NCBI RefSeq assembly: GCF_036320655.1
Contig: NZ_CP143258.1
Span: 1,798,001-1,862,000, forward strand
Length of the DNA stretch: 64,000 nt
From: Porphyromonas pogonae
Lineage (GTDB): Bacteria > Bacteroidota > Bacteroidia > Bacteroidales > Porphyromonadaceae
Reading direction: 5' to 3'
The position numbers were made by a program, and so were the translations under genes. The notes beneath the pieces were generated by a model, which did not search any database, was not told where the DNA came from, and saw only the letters and a program-made list of their open reading frames with translations. Of this stretch, positions 1 to 8,203 are shown one piece after another (the first letter of the stretch is position 1; every line of letters starts with the position of its first letter).

Positions 1-382
1 TATCAAATGTACCGTCGTTGGTCATTTTGTCAATCTGAGTCATTTTCTTTACAGCCTTACGGATTGTAGGGAAGTTGGTGAGCATACCGCCCGGCCAACG
101 CTCAGTAACAAAAGGCATACCAACTGATGCTGCTAATTCTGCAACAGGGCTTTTTACTTGTTTCTTTGTGGCAACAAAAAGAATCTTTTTGCCACTCTTA
201 GCCATGTTTTTTGCAATTTCAGCCGCTTCGTCTATTTTGGCAACTGTTTTGTGTAGGTCGATAATATGTATATCGTTGCGCTCCATAAAAATGTAAGGAG
301 CCATGGCAGCGTTCCACTTTCTTGTTAAGTGTCCGAAGTGTGCACCTGCCTCTAATAATTGTTCAAAAGATACTCTTGACAT
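1..382 (-). CDS. rpsB: 30S ribosomal protein S2 (partial, 3' end outside window)
   Basis: The first 127 residues of ribosomal protein S2, a small-subunit protein needed for binding S1 and for initiation. The frame opens with ATG at 382 (MSRVSFEQLLEAGAHFGH), the typical S2 start, and continues through the conserved WPGGMLTNFPTI segment before leaving the window at base 1. It lies 131 bases downstream of rpsI on the same strand, giving the order rplM-rpsI-rpsB that is common in Bacteroidetes, where tsf usually follows. The 131-base gap shows no clear terminator, so co-transcription is likely. Assignment is secure; only the C-terminal half is unseen. Confidence 0.97.
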   Translation of the reverse strand, partial: MSRVSFEQLLEAGAHFGHLTRKWNAAMAPYIFMERNDIHIIDLHKTVAKIDEAAEIAKNMAKSGKKILFVATKKQVKSPVAELAASVGMPFVTERWPGGMLTNFPTIRKAVKKMTQIDKMTNDGTFD

Positions 383-513
383 AATTTCGTTTACGTTCTA
401 TAAATGTAATAATATTTACTTTCAATTCGCCCGGTAGATCAAATCCCTTGAGGTTGAAATCCGAGGAATTTAGATACTAAACGCGAAATAATATAAGGGA
501 TAAGTCCCAAATA

Positions 514-900
514 TTAACGCTTACTGAATTGGAATCTCTTACGAGCTTTCGGTTGACCCGGTTTCTTACGCTCAACAGTACGTGGGTCACGGGTTACGAA
601 ACCTGCTGCACGCAATGCGGGTTTGTCTTCGGGATTGATCTTAATAAGAGCGCGAGTGATAGCCAAACGAGCTGCTTCGCTCTGACCCTTAAACCCTCCA
701 CCATTCAGGTTGATTTTGATATCGTATTTTTCTACAACTTCAAGCTTGTTGAGAGGTTGACGTACGATAAACTGAAGGATAGAAGAGGGGAAATAAGTTG
801 CAATATCACGTTTGTTGATTGTAATCTTGCCGGTGCCTTCTGATACATACACACGGGCAACGGCGGCCTTACGACGGCCAATAGCATTTACTACTTCCAT
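514..900 (-). CDS. rpsI: 30S ribosomal protein S9
   Basis: Small-subunit protein S9, whose basic C-terminal tail reaches towards the P-site tRNA. The 128-residue product has the family's usual length, starts MEVVNAIGRRKAAVARVY, and ends in the diagnostic tail KARKRFQFSKR. The NLNGGGFKGQSEAARLAI segment is the conserved core. It begins 8 bases after rplM, so the two are certainly one transcription unit, as in most bacteria. Start ATG at 900 matches the usual N-terminus. No unusual features. Confidence 0.98.
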   Translation of the reverse strand: MEVVNAIGRRKAAVARVYVSEGTGKITINKRDIATYFPSSILQFIVRQPLNKLEVVEKYDIKINLNGGGFKGQSEAARLAITRALIKINPEDKPALRAAGFVTRDPRTVERKKPGQPKARKRFQFSKR

Positions 901-908
901 TGTTTGTC

Positions 909-1364
909 TTATTTAAGTGTGTTAATATCAATAAGGCGAGGCTTTTGAGCTTCTTGTTTGTGTTCTGTTCCTTCGTACACATACAAGTTGTTCAAGATCT
1001 TGTCGCCCAAACGGTTTTTAGGTAACATACCTTTTACTACCTTGCGAAAAAGACGGTCTGAACCTTTGGCCTGCAATTGGCGAGGGCTAAACTGACGTTG
1101 ACCACCTGGGTAGCCGGTAAATTTCAGATAAACACGGTCGTCCCACTTTTTACCTGTGAGAACTACTTTGTCTGCATTGATGACAATAACGTTGTCTCCA
1201 CAATCTACATGAGGAGTAAAGTTGGGCTTGTACTTTCCGCGAAGCAATTTAGCCACTTTGGCACAAATACGGCCTAATGACTGACCTTCAGCGTCAACGA
1301 TAACCCATTCTTTGGTAACAGTTGCCTTGTTTGCAGAAACGGTCTTAAAACTTAAAGTATCCAC
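909..1364 (-). CDS. rplM: 50S ribosomal protein L13
   Basis: Large-subunit protein L13, an early assembly protein that binds 23S rRNA. The 151-residue product contains the conserved GQSLGRICAKVAKLLRGK stretch near residues 27-44, the DCGDNVIVINADKV segment and the C-terminal GMLPKNRLGDK region. It is the first gene of the rplM-rpsI-rpsB unit, preceded by a roughly 170-base leader and a good Bacteroidetes-type promoter. Such leaders often carry autoregulatory binding sites for the first ribosomal protein, but I cannot demonstrate one here. Assignment is secure. Confidence 0.98.
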   Translation of the reverse strand: MDTLSFKTVSANKATVTKEWVIVDAEGQSLGRICAKVAKLLRGKYKPNFTPHVDCGDNVIVINADKVVLTGKKWDDRVYLKFTGYPGGQRQFSPRQLQAKGSDRLFRKVVKGMLPKNRLGDKILNNLYVYEGTEHKQEAQKPRLIDINTLK

Positions 1365-1542
1365 TTCTTAATTGTTTAATTTGTTAATAATAGACTTGTT
1401 AAAGATTTCAATCCTTTGCTTAGTGCTTCAGTTTTAACGTCTCGGACACAAAACATCAAAAGCCTTCCTCTAGGAAGAGAAAGTAGCATAAAAGCAATTG
1501 ATAATCAACCTTTTTTGGTACTATTTGATAAAATTAGCGTGG

Positions 1543-1573
1543 CAAAGGTACGAATAATAATTTTTATAGACAA
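1543..1573 (-). promoter_or_regulatory. Promoter of rplM-rpsI-rpsB
   Basis: Read on the minus strand, a TTG element (1571-1573) is followed after 20 bases by TACCTTTG (1543-1550), which fits the Bacteroidetes primary promoter consensus. Transcription would begin near 1536, leaving a leader of about 170 bases before rplM. That leader includes a short hairpin (CTTCCTAGAGGAAG, about 1465-1478) and a T-rich stretch. Just upstream (about 1599-1609) lies TCATTTTGTCA, an 11-base string also found inside both small-RNA-like cassettes of this window. Confidence 0.7.
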
Positions 1574-1794
1574 GTTGCAATAGATGTGTATTGCCCATTC
1601 ATTTTGTCATATTGAGTGTATTAGATCGTCGTTATAAACAGTTTTACTAAGAAGCCGGATTGTATTCTCTTTTATGTTATTCCCTCAAAAGAGGTTGAGA
1701 TTCGCTTTTTATTAATTATGATGTTTTGAGGGTTGCATTATAGGTATACAAATTCTGTCAGAGGTTTTCTTATTTTTCCTCTAGTTATACATGC

Positions 1795-2934
1795 TCATTG
1801 TAGTTGTGCTGAAGCTTTATTAAGTTCCGTGAGCATCTTCATCATAGTCTTCTTTGTAGCAGGGTCTTTCTCTGCTATAGCAGCAGCCGATAGAGCCGGT
1901 TGGAGTCGTAAATATCTGCATTTGACTATTAATTCGGCTGTACGTATCTTAACTCTTGCATCATCATCGAAAAGTAATCCTTTTATCCATTCTTTTGCAT
2001 CCCATGAAACAATTTTATCGAAATATTCCAATGCTTTCAGCTTTTCTTCTGCGTTTCCGTAGATAAGCTTTTTGTAATGTGCTTTTTCTTCTTTGAGCAT
2101 CGCTTCTGTACATATGATCTCTTTTCCATATACATTGGGAGCAACTGCTTGTGCAGAATATGGTATCAATTTCTTATTTAAGGTATACCTGATGAGGCGG
2201 GGGATTGTCCATTGCATTCCCGGAGTAGCTTCAGGATGACCGACGATAGAGATAACTTTGCCTTTGTCATAATTTGTTTTGATGATGAATGGTTTATCGG
2301 TAGTCATACCTGCCGGTGCACCTCCCTCACTATGTACATCGCTTTTCATTACGGCCATAGTTTCGTAAGGCATGCCTGAATTATGAGGAATTAATACCGG
2401 GCCTTCATAGTACATCATATATGCTATATCATTACCGGATAATTCAGGAAATATTTTTTTGCCCTCCTCAGAGAGTGCAACTTTGCACAAGCCGTGTCCT
2501 CGGTTATCATGTTCAATGTCGATAGCTTGTGCTCCTGACATAGACAAACAGGAATATTCTGGAGTGGATGATAGCATATAAGCCCCTGCACAAATACCCA
2601 TGAGTGATCCACCTTGTGAGACATAACTTTTTAGCTTATTCCTATTATATCCTCCCATATCAAGATATTGCTTGCTGCCACTTCCTCCCGGAATAATAAT
2701 TATATCATACTGTTTTATCTGTGATGTGGCCAGTTGCTCGGGTGTAATATAGTTGACTTTCATATCAGGATCAATGAGGCATGAATAATAAGCCTCTTCC
2801 ACACACTCTACTGCACCTCCAAAGCCTTTAAACACGCCCACGTTGATGGTTTTGTCCTGAGCCAAGGCTACATTGCCACATAATAATAAGGTAAGGATAA
2901 AAAGCTTTTTGATGTTCTTAGTAATGTATGTCAT
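1795..2934 (-). CDS. Secreted BPL_N / class I glutamine-amidotransferase-like protein
   Basis: The 379-residue protein has a signal peptide (hydrophobic 11-20, likely cleavage after ALA at 25), so it acts in the periplasm or outside. Residues 30-280 look like the biotin-protein-ligase N-terminal family, a class I amidotransferase/DJ-1 fold: IIIIPGGSGS (78-87) and the nucleophile elbow GICAGAY with Cys115. The C-terminal 90 residues are helical, rich in K, E and A, possibly HEAT-like. Secreted BPL_N proteins are common in Bacteroidetes but their substrate is unknown; there is no ligase domain here. It is a single gene, with a possible promoter TATCTTTA at 2958-2965 on the minus strand. Function beyond hydrolase-like fold is not established. 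Confidence 0.7.
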   Translation of the reverse strand: MTYITKNIKKLFILTLLLCGNVALAQDKTINVGVFKGFGGAVECVEEAYYSCLIDPDMKVNYITPEQLATSQIKQYDIIIIPGGSGSKQYLDMGGYNRNKLKSYVSQGGSLMGICAGAYMLSSTPEYSCLSMSGAQAIDIEHDNRGHGLCKVALSEEGKKIFPELSGNDIAYMMYYEGPVLIPHNSGMPYETMAVMKSDVHSEGGAPAGMTTDKPFIIKTNYDKGKVISIVGHPEATPGMQWTIPRLIRYTLNKKLIPYSAQAVAPNVYGKEIICTEAMLKEEKAHYKKLIYGNAEEKLKALEYFDKIVSWDAKEWIKGLLFDDDARVKIRTAELIVKCRYLRLQPALSAAAIAEKDPATKKTMMKMLTELNKASAQLQ

Positions 2935-3002
2935 AATATTAAAAATTTAAATCGGCCTAAAGATAAGGTATTTATATCAAAGTAAGCTTGCAGAAATGAA
3001 TG

Positions 3003-3041
3003 GAAATAAAAAATCCCTCAACGTGTTCAATTGAGGGATTT
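3003..3041 (-). terminator. Rho-independent terminator of the RNA candidate
   Basis: A perfect 11-bp stem (3011-3021 with 3031-3041) encloses a 9-base loop. On the minus strand the stem is followed by a run of T, the orientation needed to end a leftward transcript before the gene starting at 2934. Confidence 0.75.
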
Positions 3042-3439
3042 GCGGAGCTGAAAAGTAGGCTTTGGTTAATAGATTGTTAACGTATGCTCCGGTATCTTTA
3101 TGAGTCTGATTTGGGGCGTATATTCCTTCCTTGATGTGTAAGGTTTTATTTGTCCTAATAATCGACTCGAAAAATCAAAATTATATCATAAGTTAAAATA
3201 AATTACAACATAGACTTCCTATCCCCCCTTCGTATTTACAAAGGTGAAAAAAGCACACTAAAACTATGTAAGCGGGTTTTTTGTTTTTTTTACAATCTGA
3301 GCTTTTTCGAAATCACCATGAACGAGGTGAAAGAATTGCATAATCAGTCGTAAAAAAGATGAGTGACTGTATAAACAGCTTCGGATTTACACCGAATTCC
3401 CTTAAATGAGGTCTTGGTTAAAGGCTCATTACTTAAATA
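3003..3439 (-). ncRNA. Candidate structured RNA with cobalamin-riboswitch-like box
   Basis: No gene fits here. On the minus strand a promoter (3446-3475) is followed by GGGAA-TTCGGTG-TAAATCCGAA (3380-3401), whose small stem and GGTG..AAATCC loop resemble the P5/L5 hallmark of cobalamin riboswitches, and then CTG..CAG. The expected CCCGC of P6 is missing, so the match is partial. A second promoter-like site (TAATTTTG, 3176-3183) lies inside. The stretch ends in a strong terminator (3003-3041). Pairs such as GAGTC/GACTC and CGGAGC/GCTCCG occur in the 3' part. It may be one long RNA or two shorter ones; the next minus-strand gene starts 70 bases past the terminator. Confidence 0.35.
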
Positions 3440-3445
3440 GCACCG

Positions 3446-3475
3446 CAAAGATAATCATCTTTATTAATAAAACAA
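3446..3475 (-). promoter_or_regulatory. Promoter of the 3003-3439 RNA candidate
   Basis: On the minus strand TTG (3473-3475) and TATCTTTG (3446-3453) are separated by 19 bases, an excellent match to the Bacteroidetes promoter. No open reading frame of note follows, which is why a non-coding transcript is proposed. Confidence 0.6.
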
Positions 3476-3721
3476 GCGAAAACCCTGATAAAAAAAGGGA
3501 TCTAAGCCTTTTTTTCGACTCAAACCCCTTTTTAATATTGATATAATCTATTCTCCCGAACAAATTATTCTGAGATATATCACTTAAACGGTTACAGTAA
3601 GATTAGTCTGGCCTTGGTTGATAGGCTTTCTATTATTACTGATACAAAGGTATACCTAAATAGCATTGACTCCTATACCTATAAATATTGATATATATTT
3701 TAGGGACTACCTAATCATAAT

Positions 3722-3754
3722 GATTGCTTATAACAATCGAATAGATTATTTTTG
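3722..3754 (+). promoter_or_regulatory. Promoter and inverted repeat upstream of the hemerythrin gene
   Basis: TTG (3724-3726), 20 bases, then TATTTTTG (3747-3754) form a Bacteroidetes-type promoter 27 bases before the ATG. The -33 element sits inside an inverted repeat GATTG-N7-CAATC (3722-3738), the spacing and half-sites expected of a Crp/Fnr-type operator (TTG..CAA). That a nitrosative or redox regulator binds here is inference. Confidence 0.5.
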
Positions 3755-3780
3755 TCTTAAACAAAAATAAGTAATTAAAT

Positions 3781-4515
3781 ATGTCATCATCTTATAGTAA
3801 CACTTGTTGTAAAACTCATAAACCCATAACCGCTAAAACTAAAATGAGTGATCTGATATGTGATAACTACGGACTACTCCTTGTAATAACACGTTTCGGT
3901 ATACCGTTAGGGTTTGGTGATAGTAATTTGGAACAAGTATGTCAGAAGCACAATGTGGACAAAAATACTTTGTTACTTGTGTTGAATACTCTTATTAATA
4001 CTCATGATAAACCGAGTAATGAACAACTCAAGAAAATCTCGCTTTCAAGTCTTATAGAGTATTTAAGAAATTCTCATTCATTCTTTTTAGATTTCAGATT
4101 GCCTTATCTTAGAGAACAGCTCCTGGATGCTATCAATAAAACAGATTGCCCTGCTGAAGTCGCGTTTGTCATTAGAAAGTTTTTTGATGATTATGTGGAG
4201 GAAGTGAGAAAGCATATGAGTTATGAAGAGAAAATAGTCTTTCCTTATGCTTTGGATTTAGAAAAAAAAGGTATAGATAAGAATTATAATATCGGGATAT
4301 TTAGTAAAAGACATGATCAGATAGAGATGAAGATCACAGAGCTCAAGAATATTTTGATTAAATATTATCCGTCGCCCAGCGGGTATGAACTTAATAGCGT
4401 GTTGCACGATATATTCTCATCGGAAGAGGATTTGGCTTCACACAATTATGTTGAAGACCACATCTTTGTTCCTCTTATTGAATTGATGGAGCAACAAGAT
4501 CGCAGAGCTAATTAA
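3781..4515 (+). CDS. Hemerythrin-domain, RIC-like (ScdA/YtfE-type) protein
   Basis: The 244-residue cytoplasmic protein combines an N-terminal segment resembling ScdA_N/DUF542 (about 22-65) with a hemerythrin four-helix domain (about 85-240). Candidate di-iron ligands are H99, H145 with E149/E150, H178, H221 with E225, and H227. Proteins of this family (YtfE, ScdA, DnrN) repair iron-sulfur centres after nitric oxide or oxidative stress. Unlike typical RIC proteins, the CC pair of the N-terminal domain is absent: the equivalent reads GIPLGFG. It is followed 14 bases later by a LuxR-type regulator and is probably co-transcribed with it. Function as an iron-centre repair or di-iron sensing protein is inferred. 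Confidence 0.75.
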   Translation: MSSSYSNTCCKTHKPITAKTKMSDLICDNYGLLLVITRFGIPLGFGDSNLEQVCQKHNVDKNTLLLVLNTLINTHDKPSNEQLKKISLSSLIEYLRNSHSFFLDFRLPYLREQLLDAINKTDCPAEVAFVIRKFFDDYVEEVRKHMSYEEKIVFPYALDLEKKGIDKNYNIGIFSKRHDQIEMKITELKNILIKYYPSPSGYELNSVLHDIFSSEEDLASHNYVEDHIFVPLIELMEQQDRRAN

Positions 4516-4529
4516 TTTAAACCAAAACT

Positions 4530-5132
4530 ATGAGTGGAACAAAATATCTCAAAATAGCTATTGCCGAACCTTCAACTATAATAAGGTTAGGTATTGAAAG
4601 TATGCTAAAGAGACTCAATAATTATAAAGTACAAATCCTGTGGCTTTCCGAAGACAATGGACATGAACTTACGGAGATATCTTCGCATCTTTCGGCTGAT
4701 ATTTACATCTTGAATCCTATTATATGTGGTTTGCATCCTCGCTCGTTTAATATTCCTGAGGAATCTAAGACGGTAGCCATAATATCTACTTTCATTCATA
4801 AATGCTTGCTCAAAGAATATGATGATGTTTTGGAACTTGACAGTTCCCTTGAAAATGTTCAGGATATCATAGGTAAGCTTATGGATGAAGAAAAGAGCAG
4901 TACTCCTGTGATGGATACTCAAACATTGACTAATCGTGAGAAGGAAATTGTAGTATGTGTAGTAAAAGGTATGACAAACAAGGAGATAGCAGATGCGTTG
5001 TTTTTGTCCACACACACAGTTATTACGCACAGACGTAATATTTCTAAGAAACTTCAGATTCATAGCCCGAGTGGATTGACTATTTATGCTATTATGAACA
5101 AGTTGGTACAACTCGATGAGATAAACTCCTAA
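4530..5132 (+). CDS. LuxR-family transcriptional regulator with degenerate receiver
   Basis: The 200-residue protein has a C-terminal LuxR/FixJ helix-turn-helix (about 130-195: LTNREKEIVVCVVKGMTNKE, then the recognition helix LFLSTHTVITHRRNI). The N-terminal 120 residues have the size of a response-regulator receiver but lack the acidic pocket and the phospho-acceptor (an SADIYILNP segment stands where D is expected), so it is probably not phosphorylated by a kinase. It follows the hemerythrin gene by 14 bases and precedes fabK by 12. It resembles the orphan LuxR regulators of Porphyromonas such as CdhR, linked to haemin response, but I cannot prove orthology. It may act on its own operon. 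Confidence 0.75.
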   Translation: MSGTKYLKIAIAEPSTIIRLGIESMLKRLNNYKVQILWLSEDNGHELTEISSHLSADIYILNPIICGLHPRSFNIPEESKTVAIISTFIHKCLLKEYDDVLELDSSLENVQDIIGKLMDEEKSSTPVMDTQTLTNREKEIVVCVVKGMTNKEIADALFLSTHTVITHRRNISKKLQIHSPSGLTIYAIMNKLVQLDEINS

Positions 5133-5144
5133 AAAAAAATATTG

Positions 5145-6086
5145 ATGAATAAATTATGTGAACTGCTTGGGATACAATATCCAATTATTTCAGGCGGTAT
5201 GGTATGGTGTAGTGGCTGGCGTTTGGCTTCTGCTGTAAGTGAACAAGGTGGATTGGGGCTTATTGGAGCAGGTTCTATGCACCCGGAAACTTTGAGGGAA
5301 CACATCAGAAAGTGTAAGCTTGCTACCGAAAAGCCTTTTGGAGTAAATGTACCTATGTTATATCCCGAATTGGATAGCATCATAGACCTTATTATAGATG
5401 AGAAGGTGCCTATTGTAGTTACTTCCGCCGGTAATCCCAAGACATATACCGGAAAGTTGCACGAACACGGCATAAAAGTATTGCACGTGGTAAGTAGTGC
5501 AAAATTTGCTTTAAAAAGCCAGGAAGCAGGTGTTGATGCCGTAATTGCAGAAGGTTTTGAAGCCGGAGGTCACAATGGACGTGATGAAACTACTACCATG
5601 TGTCTTATTCCGTCTATTGCCCCCAATCTTTCTATTCCTCTGATTGCTGCTGGTGGTATATATGATGGTCGTAGCATTGCTGCTGCTTTAGCTTTGGGGG
5701 CTCAAGGAGTACAGATAGGATCCAGGTTTGCCGTGTCAGAAGAAAGTTCTGCATCTGATGCATTCAAGGACCTGTGTTATAAAGCGCAAGAGGGTGATAC
5801 TAAATTGGTATTGAAGCAACTTGCTCCTGTAAGATTATTGAAAAACAGTTTTTATGAGAAAGTGGTGGCTCTGGAAAGTCGTGCTGCTTCGGCGGATGAG
5901 TTGAAAGCTCTCCTGGGTAAAGGTCGTGCCAAGAAAGGTATTTTTGAAGGAGATATGATTGAGGGGGAACTCGAAATAGGCCAGATATGCTCTCTTACTA
6001 ATAAACCCGAAACCGTAGCTCAGATATTTGATGATCTAATTCATGGCTATCAAGCTGTTGTAAAAAGATTACCCTGCTCATTATAA
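5145..6086 (+). CDS. fabK: Enoyl-ACP reductase FabK-like / nitronate monooxygenase family flavoprotein
   Basis: A 313-residue FMN-binding TIM barrel. FabK performs the last reduction of each fatty-acid elongation cycle, and the relatives in this family oxidise nitronates. The N-terminus (CELLGIQYPIISGGMVWCSG), the EGFEAGGHNG motif and the IAAGGIYDGRSIAAAL phosphate-binding segment favour FabK, and the length equals that of the characterised Porphyromonas FabK as I know it. A TTG at 5142 precedes the ATG at 5145; the ATG is preferred. It follows the LuxR gene by 12 bases, so it may be co-transcribed, and ends at a strong terminator (6126-6168). The specific substrate is not proven from sequence. 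Confidence 0.75.
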   Translation: MNKLCELLGIQYPIISGGMVWCSGWRLASAVSEQGGLGLIGAGSMHPETLREHIRKCKLATEKPFGVNVPMLYPELDSIIDLIIDEKVPIVVTSAGNPKTYTGKLHEHGIKVLHVVSSAKFALKSQEAGVDAVIAEGFEAGGHNGRDETTTMCLIPSIAPNLSIPLIAAGGIYDGRSIAAALALGAQGVQIGSRFAVSEESSASDAFKDLCYKAQEGDTKLVLKQLAPVRLLKNSFYEKVVALESRAASADELKALLGKGRAKKGIFEGDMIEGELEIGQICSLTNKPETVAQIFDDLIHGYQAVVKRLPCSL

Positions 6087-6125
6087 ATTTGATATTATAT
6101 TTATAACACGAAGGATATCATGTAT

Positions 6126-6168
6126 AACAAAAAAGTCCTCACAGGTGCCTGTGAGGACTTTTTTGTTA
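6126..6168. terminator. Bidirectional terminator between convergent genes
   Basis: An almost continuous stem of about 20 bp flanked by A-run on the left and T-run on the right (core GTCCTCACAGG/CCTGTGAGGAC) lies between fabK and the membrane-protein gene at 6179. It can end transcripts from both directions. Confidence 0.85.
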
Positions 6169-6178
6169 TTTAGCTATG

Positions 6179-7024
6179 TCATTTGCATTTCCTATTATTA
6201 TAATACCAGTATGCTATTCCAAAACCAAATAAGATGGAAATAAGTATGATTGTCATATTTTCCACACCGGAAAACCTGAACGATAGCTTGAGTAGCACTG
6301 TGGAAATAATATATGATGTATTCCTTACAATTATAGGAAATGATTCATCTCTTAGAAGTGAAAATAATAACATCAAAACTTCCAAAATAATAAGTAATGT
6401 GAAGAAGTTGATAAAAGTGCTATTGCTTAGCCAGTTTACAGAATAAAATACCGTAATATCAGAAAGCCTTAAAAGTTCTTGAATAATTATATACAAATCT
6501 GTTGCCAGATTATACAGCAAAAAAAGCATCAAGCCTATAGAAGCAATGCGCTTGAAAAGAGAAGGTGTATGATCTTGATTAATGACTTCATTTTTGATAA
6601 TGATACGTTTATAGAACAAGTTGACCAATAGTATTACGATGAACAAGCCAAATAATAGAACTGTAGTTTCTGAAATGAACTTGAAGTTATCTACACTTTT
6701 ATAGTTCGTTTTAGACAGGTATCCCAGAATGCCCCTCACAAATACCAATGTGATAATCTCATATTGCATAAAAATGTAATATGATGTGGATTTGCGAAAA
6801 TAATATGCTATCAGGTAGAGCTCGTATGCAAGGATAATGGTAAAGGGAGTGTAGATGGCTCGTAAGATGGCATCAGTCCAATCACGGTTGCCTGCAAAGA
6901 AGAATACGGAGATGATATGTAAGGTATAAAGTAATATGGCGGATATTACAGTGATCTTATTTAATACCGTTTTACTTTTCTGCGAGAAAAATAGATTCTC
7001 TGTAATTGATACAAGCCTTGTCAT
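6179..7024 (-). CDS. Polytopic membrane protein of unknown function
   Basis: The 281-residue product is dominated by hydrophobic helices, with about seven to eight predicted membrane spans (for example around 24-46, 54-74, 84-104, 118-140, 160-182, 200-222, 232-250 and 254-272). It has a short cytoplasmic-looking N-terminus and a KCK tail. I recognise no family motif or conserved charged residues within the spans. It stands alone, convergent with fabK and separated from queE by a 94-base gap. Function unknown; the call as a real gene rests on length, regular codon use and membrane topology. Confidence 0.6.
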   Translation of the reverse strand: MTRLVSITENLFFSQKSKTVLNKITVISAILLYTLHIISVFFFAGNRDWTDAILRAIYTPFTIILAYELYLIAYYFRKSTSYYIFMQYEIITLVFVRGILGYLSKTNYKSVDNFKFISETTVLLFGLFIVILLVNLFYKRIIIKNEVINQDHTPSLFKRIASIGLMLFLLYNLATDLYIIIQELLRLSDITVFYSVNWLSNSTFINFFTLLIILEVLMLLFSLLRDESFPIIVRNTSYIISTVLLKLSFRFSGVENMTIILISILFGFGIAYWYYNNRKCK

Positions 7025-7118
7025 AAATAATTCATTTAATTGGATAGAATAGGGGAGCTGTAAGCTACATTGGTGAATTATAAATATACAAAAGCTTTAG
7101 AATTCAAAGGTCGGTTGA

Positions 7119-7712
7119 CTATCGAAAACCTAATATCTTATGCATTTGTATACTGAGTCTCCATTCAGGATTAGCTTTGACAAACTCAACGCATCTTTCC
7201 AGGGCTTCTTTGTCAAGTTCTATAGCTTCTCTTCCTATAAATACCGGGCTTACAAGGTAGTTATCCGCATGTGGGAGTTCTGTTACAGGAGGAGGTAAAG
7301 ACCCTTTTGATTGTATCGGATACCTAAACTCATTTATCCCGTTTGGGAAGTTATCATGAAGTAATTGTATTGCCTCAGGTTTGGGACTACATGTTATATA
7401 ATCAATACCTTCTGGAACAGCCTGTGTGCCATTAGTCTCAATAGCTTGATAATATCCTTTTTCTTTGAAAAACATCACTGTCTGCAGTCGCAATTGCAAT
7501 GTAGGCTCCCCACCTGTCCAAATAATAAATTTACCGGGATATTGGGATATTGCGTTCAAAATATCCTCATCAGACATTTTGCTCCCTGTATCAAATTCTG
7601 TGTCACAGAAATGACATCTCAGATTACAACCGGTGAGACGAATAAAGATGGCTGCTTTACCCCAATTAGCTCCTTCACCTTGCAGGCTGTAAAATATTTC
7701 ATTGATAATCAT
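7119..7712 (-). CDS. queE: 7-carboxy-7-deazaguanine synthase
   Basis: A radical-SAM enzyme that converts 6-carboxytetrahydropterin to 7-carboxy-7-deazaguanine in queuosine synthesis. The 197-residue product starts MIINEIFYSLQGEGANWGKA and carries the CX3CX2C cluster motif (CNLRCHFC) followed by DTEFDTG, and a TGGEPTLQ segment. A longer frame starting at 7772 would overlap queD by 52 bases; the ATG at 7712, 8 bases after the queD stop, matches the family N-terminus and is preferred. It is co-transcribed with queD, which supplies its substrate. Confidence 0.93.
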   Translation of the reverse strand: MIINEIFYSLQGEGANWGKAAIFIRLTGCNLRCHFCDTEFDTGSKMSDEDILNAISQYPGKFIIWTGGEPTLQLRLQTVMFFKEKGYYQAIETNGTQAVPEGIDYITCSPKPEAIQLLHDNFPNGINEFRYPIQSKGSLPPPVTELPHADNYLVSPVFIGREAIELDKEALERCVEFVKANPEWRLSIQMHKILGFR

Positions 7713-7720
7713 ATATTCTA

Positions 7721-8143
7721 TCAATCGGTGTGATATGTGGCAGAACACTTTCTTGTTTCTTCCACTCGACATTCTATCAAAGTAACCCCGGTATCACCCA
7801 ATTGTTCAGGTCCCACATTGTTTACCAAATACATAGCAATATTTTCAGCAGTGGGGTTGAACGGCACTTCTATAATATCCTCAGGAATCAATTGTTTCAA
7901 GTCTTTGAGTAAGGGGTCTTTTTCCCATAGTATCATTTTATGATCCCATTGGTTTTCCAGCCACATGCATAGCTTTTCTTTGATCACGGCAAAGTCTATG
8001 ACCCTCCCAAGTTCGTCGAGTTGATCACTAGTGCATTTAAAAAATATTCTGTAATTATGCCCATGGAGGTGTCGGCATTTGTTTTCGTGTCCGACAACTC
8101 TATGTCCCATACATATATCGTGATATCTTTCTGCAGTAACCAT
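7721..8143 (-). CDS. queD: 6-carboxytetrahydropterin synthase
   Basis: QueD turns dihydroneopterin triphosphate into 6-carboxytetrahydropterin, the step before QueE. The 140-residue protein has the zinc-ligand pattern of the family: H near residue 14 (GHRVVGHENKC) and the CRHLHGHNY motif with two histidines, plus the FNPTAENIA segment and C-terminal VEETRKCSATY with the Glu expected in the active site. It is first in a two-gene unit with queE, under a clear promoter (8172-8203). Other queuosine genes are not in this window. Confidence 0.95.
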   Translation of the reverse strand: MVTAERYHDICMGHRVVGHENKCRHLHGHNYRIFFKCTSDQLDELGRVIDFAVIKEKLCMWLENQWDHKMILWEKDPLLKDLKQLIPEDIIEVPFNPTAENIAMYLVNNVGPEQLGDTGVTLIECRVEETRKCSATYHTD

Positions 8144-8171
8144 ATTTTAGTTTTTGCCCCTTTATTTTTGT

Positions 8172-8203
8172 CAAAGATACGAGTTTATACGTTGTTCTTC
8201 CAA
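8172..8203 (-). promoter_or_regulatory. Promoter of queD-queE
   Basis: On the minus strand TTG (8201-8203), a 21-base spacer and TATCTTTG (8172-8179) match the Bacteroidetes promoter. The start of transcription would lie near 8165, about 22 bases before the queD ATG. Confidence 0.7.

Noticed and set aside
529-843. Open frames antisense to rpsI and to many other genes
   Set aside because: They mirror the codon structure of well-identified genes on the other strand and have no family resemblance.
3003-3439. tmRNA, RNase P RNA or SRP RNA
   Set aside because: The hallmark sequences of these RNAs (tmRNA ends and tag frame, the RNase P core box, the SRP GGAA-loop helix) were not found in either strand.
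7713-7772. Upstream start for queE
   Set aside because: It would overlap queD by 52 bases and add residues not seen in QueE, while the ATG at 7712 gives the normal N-terminus.
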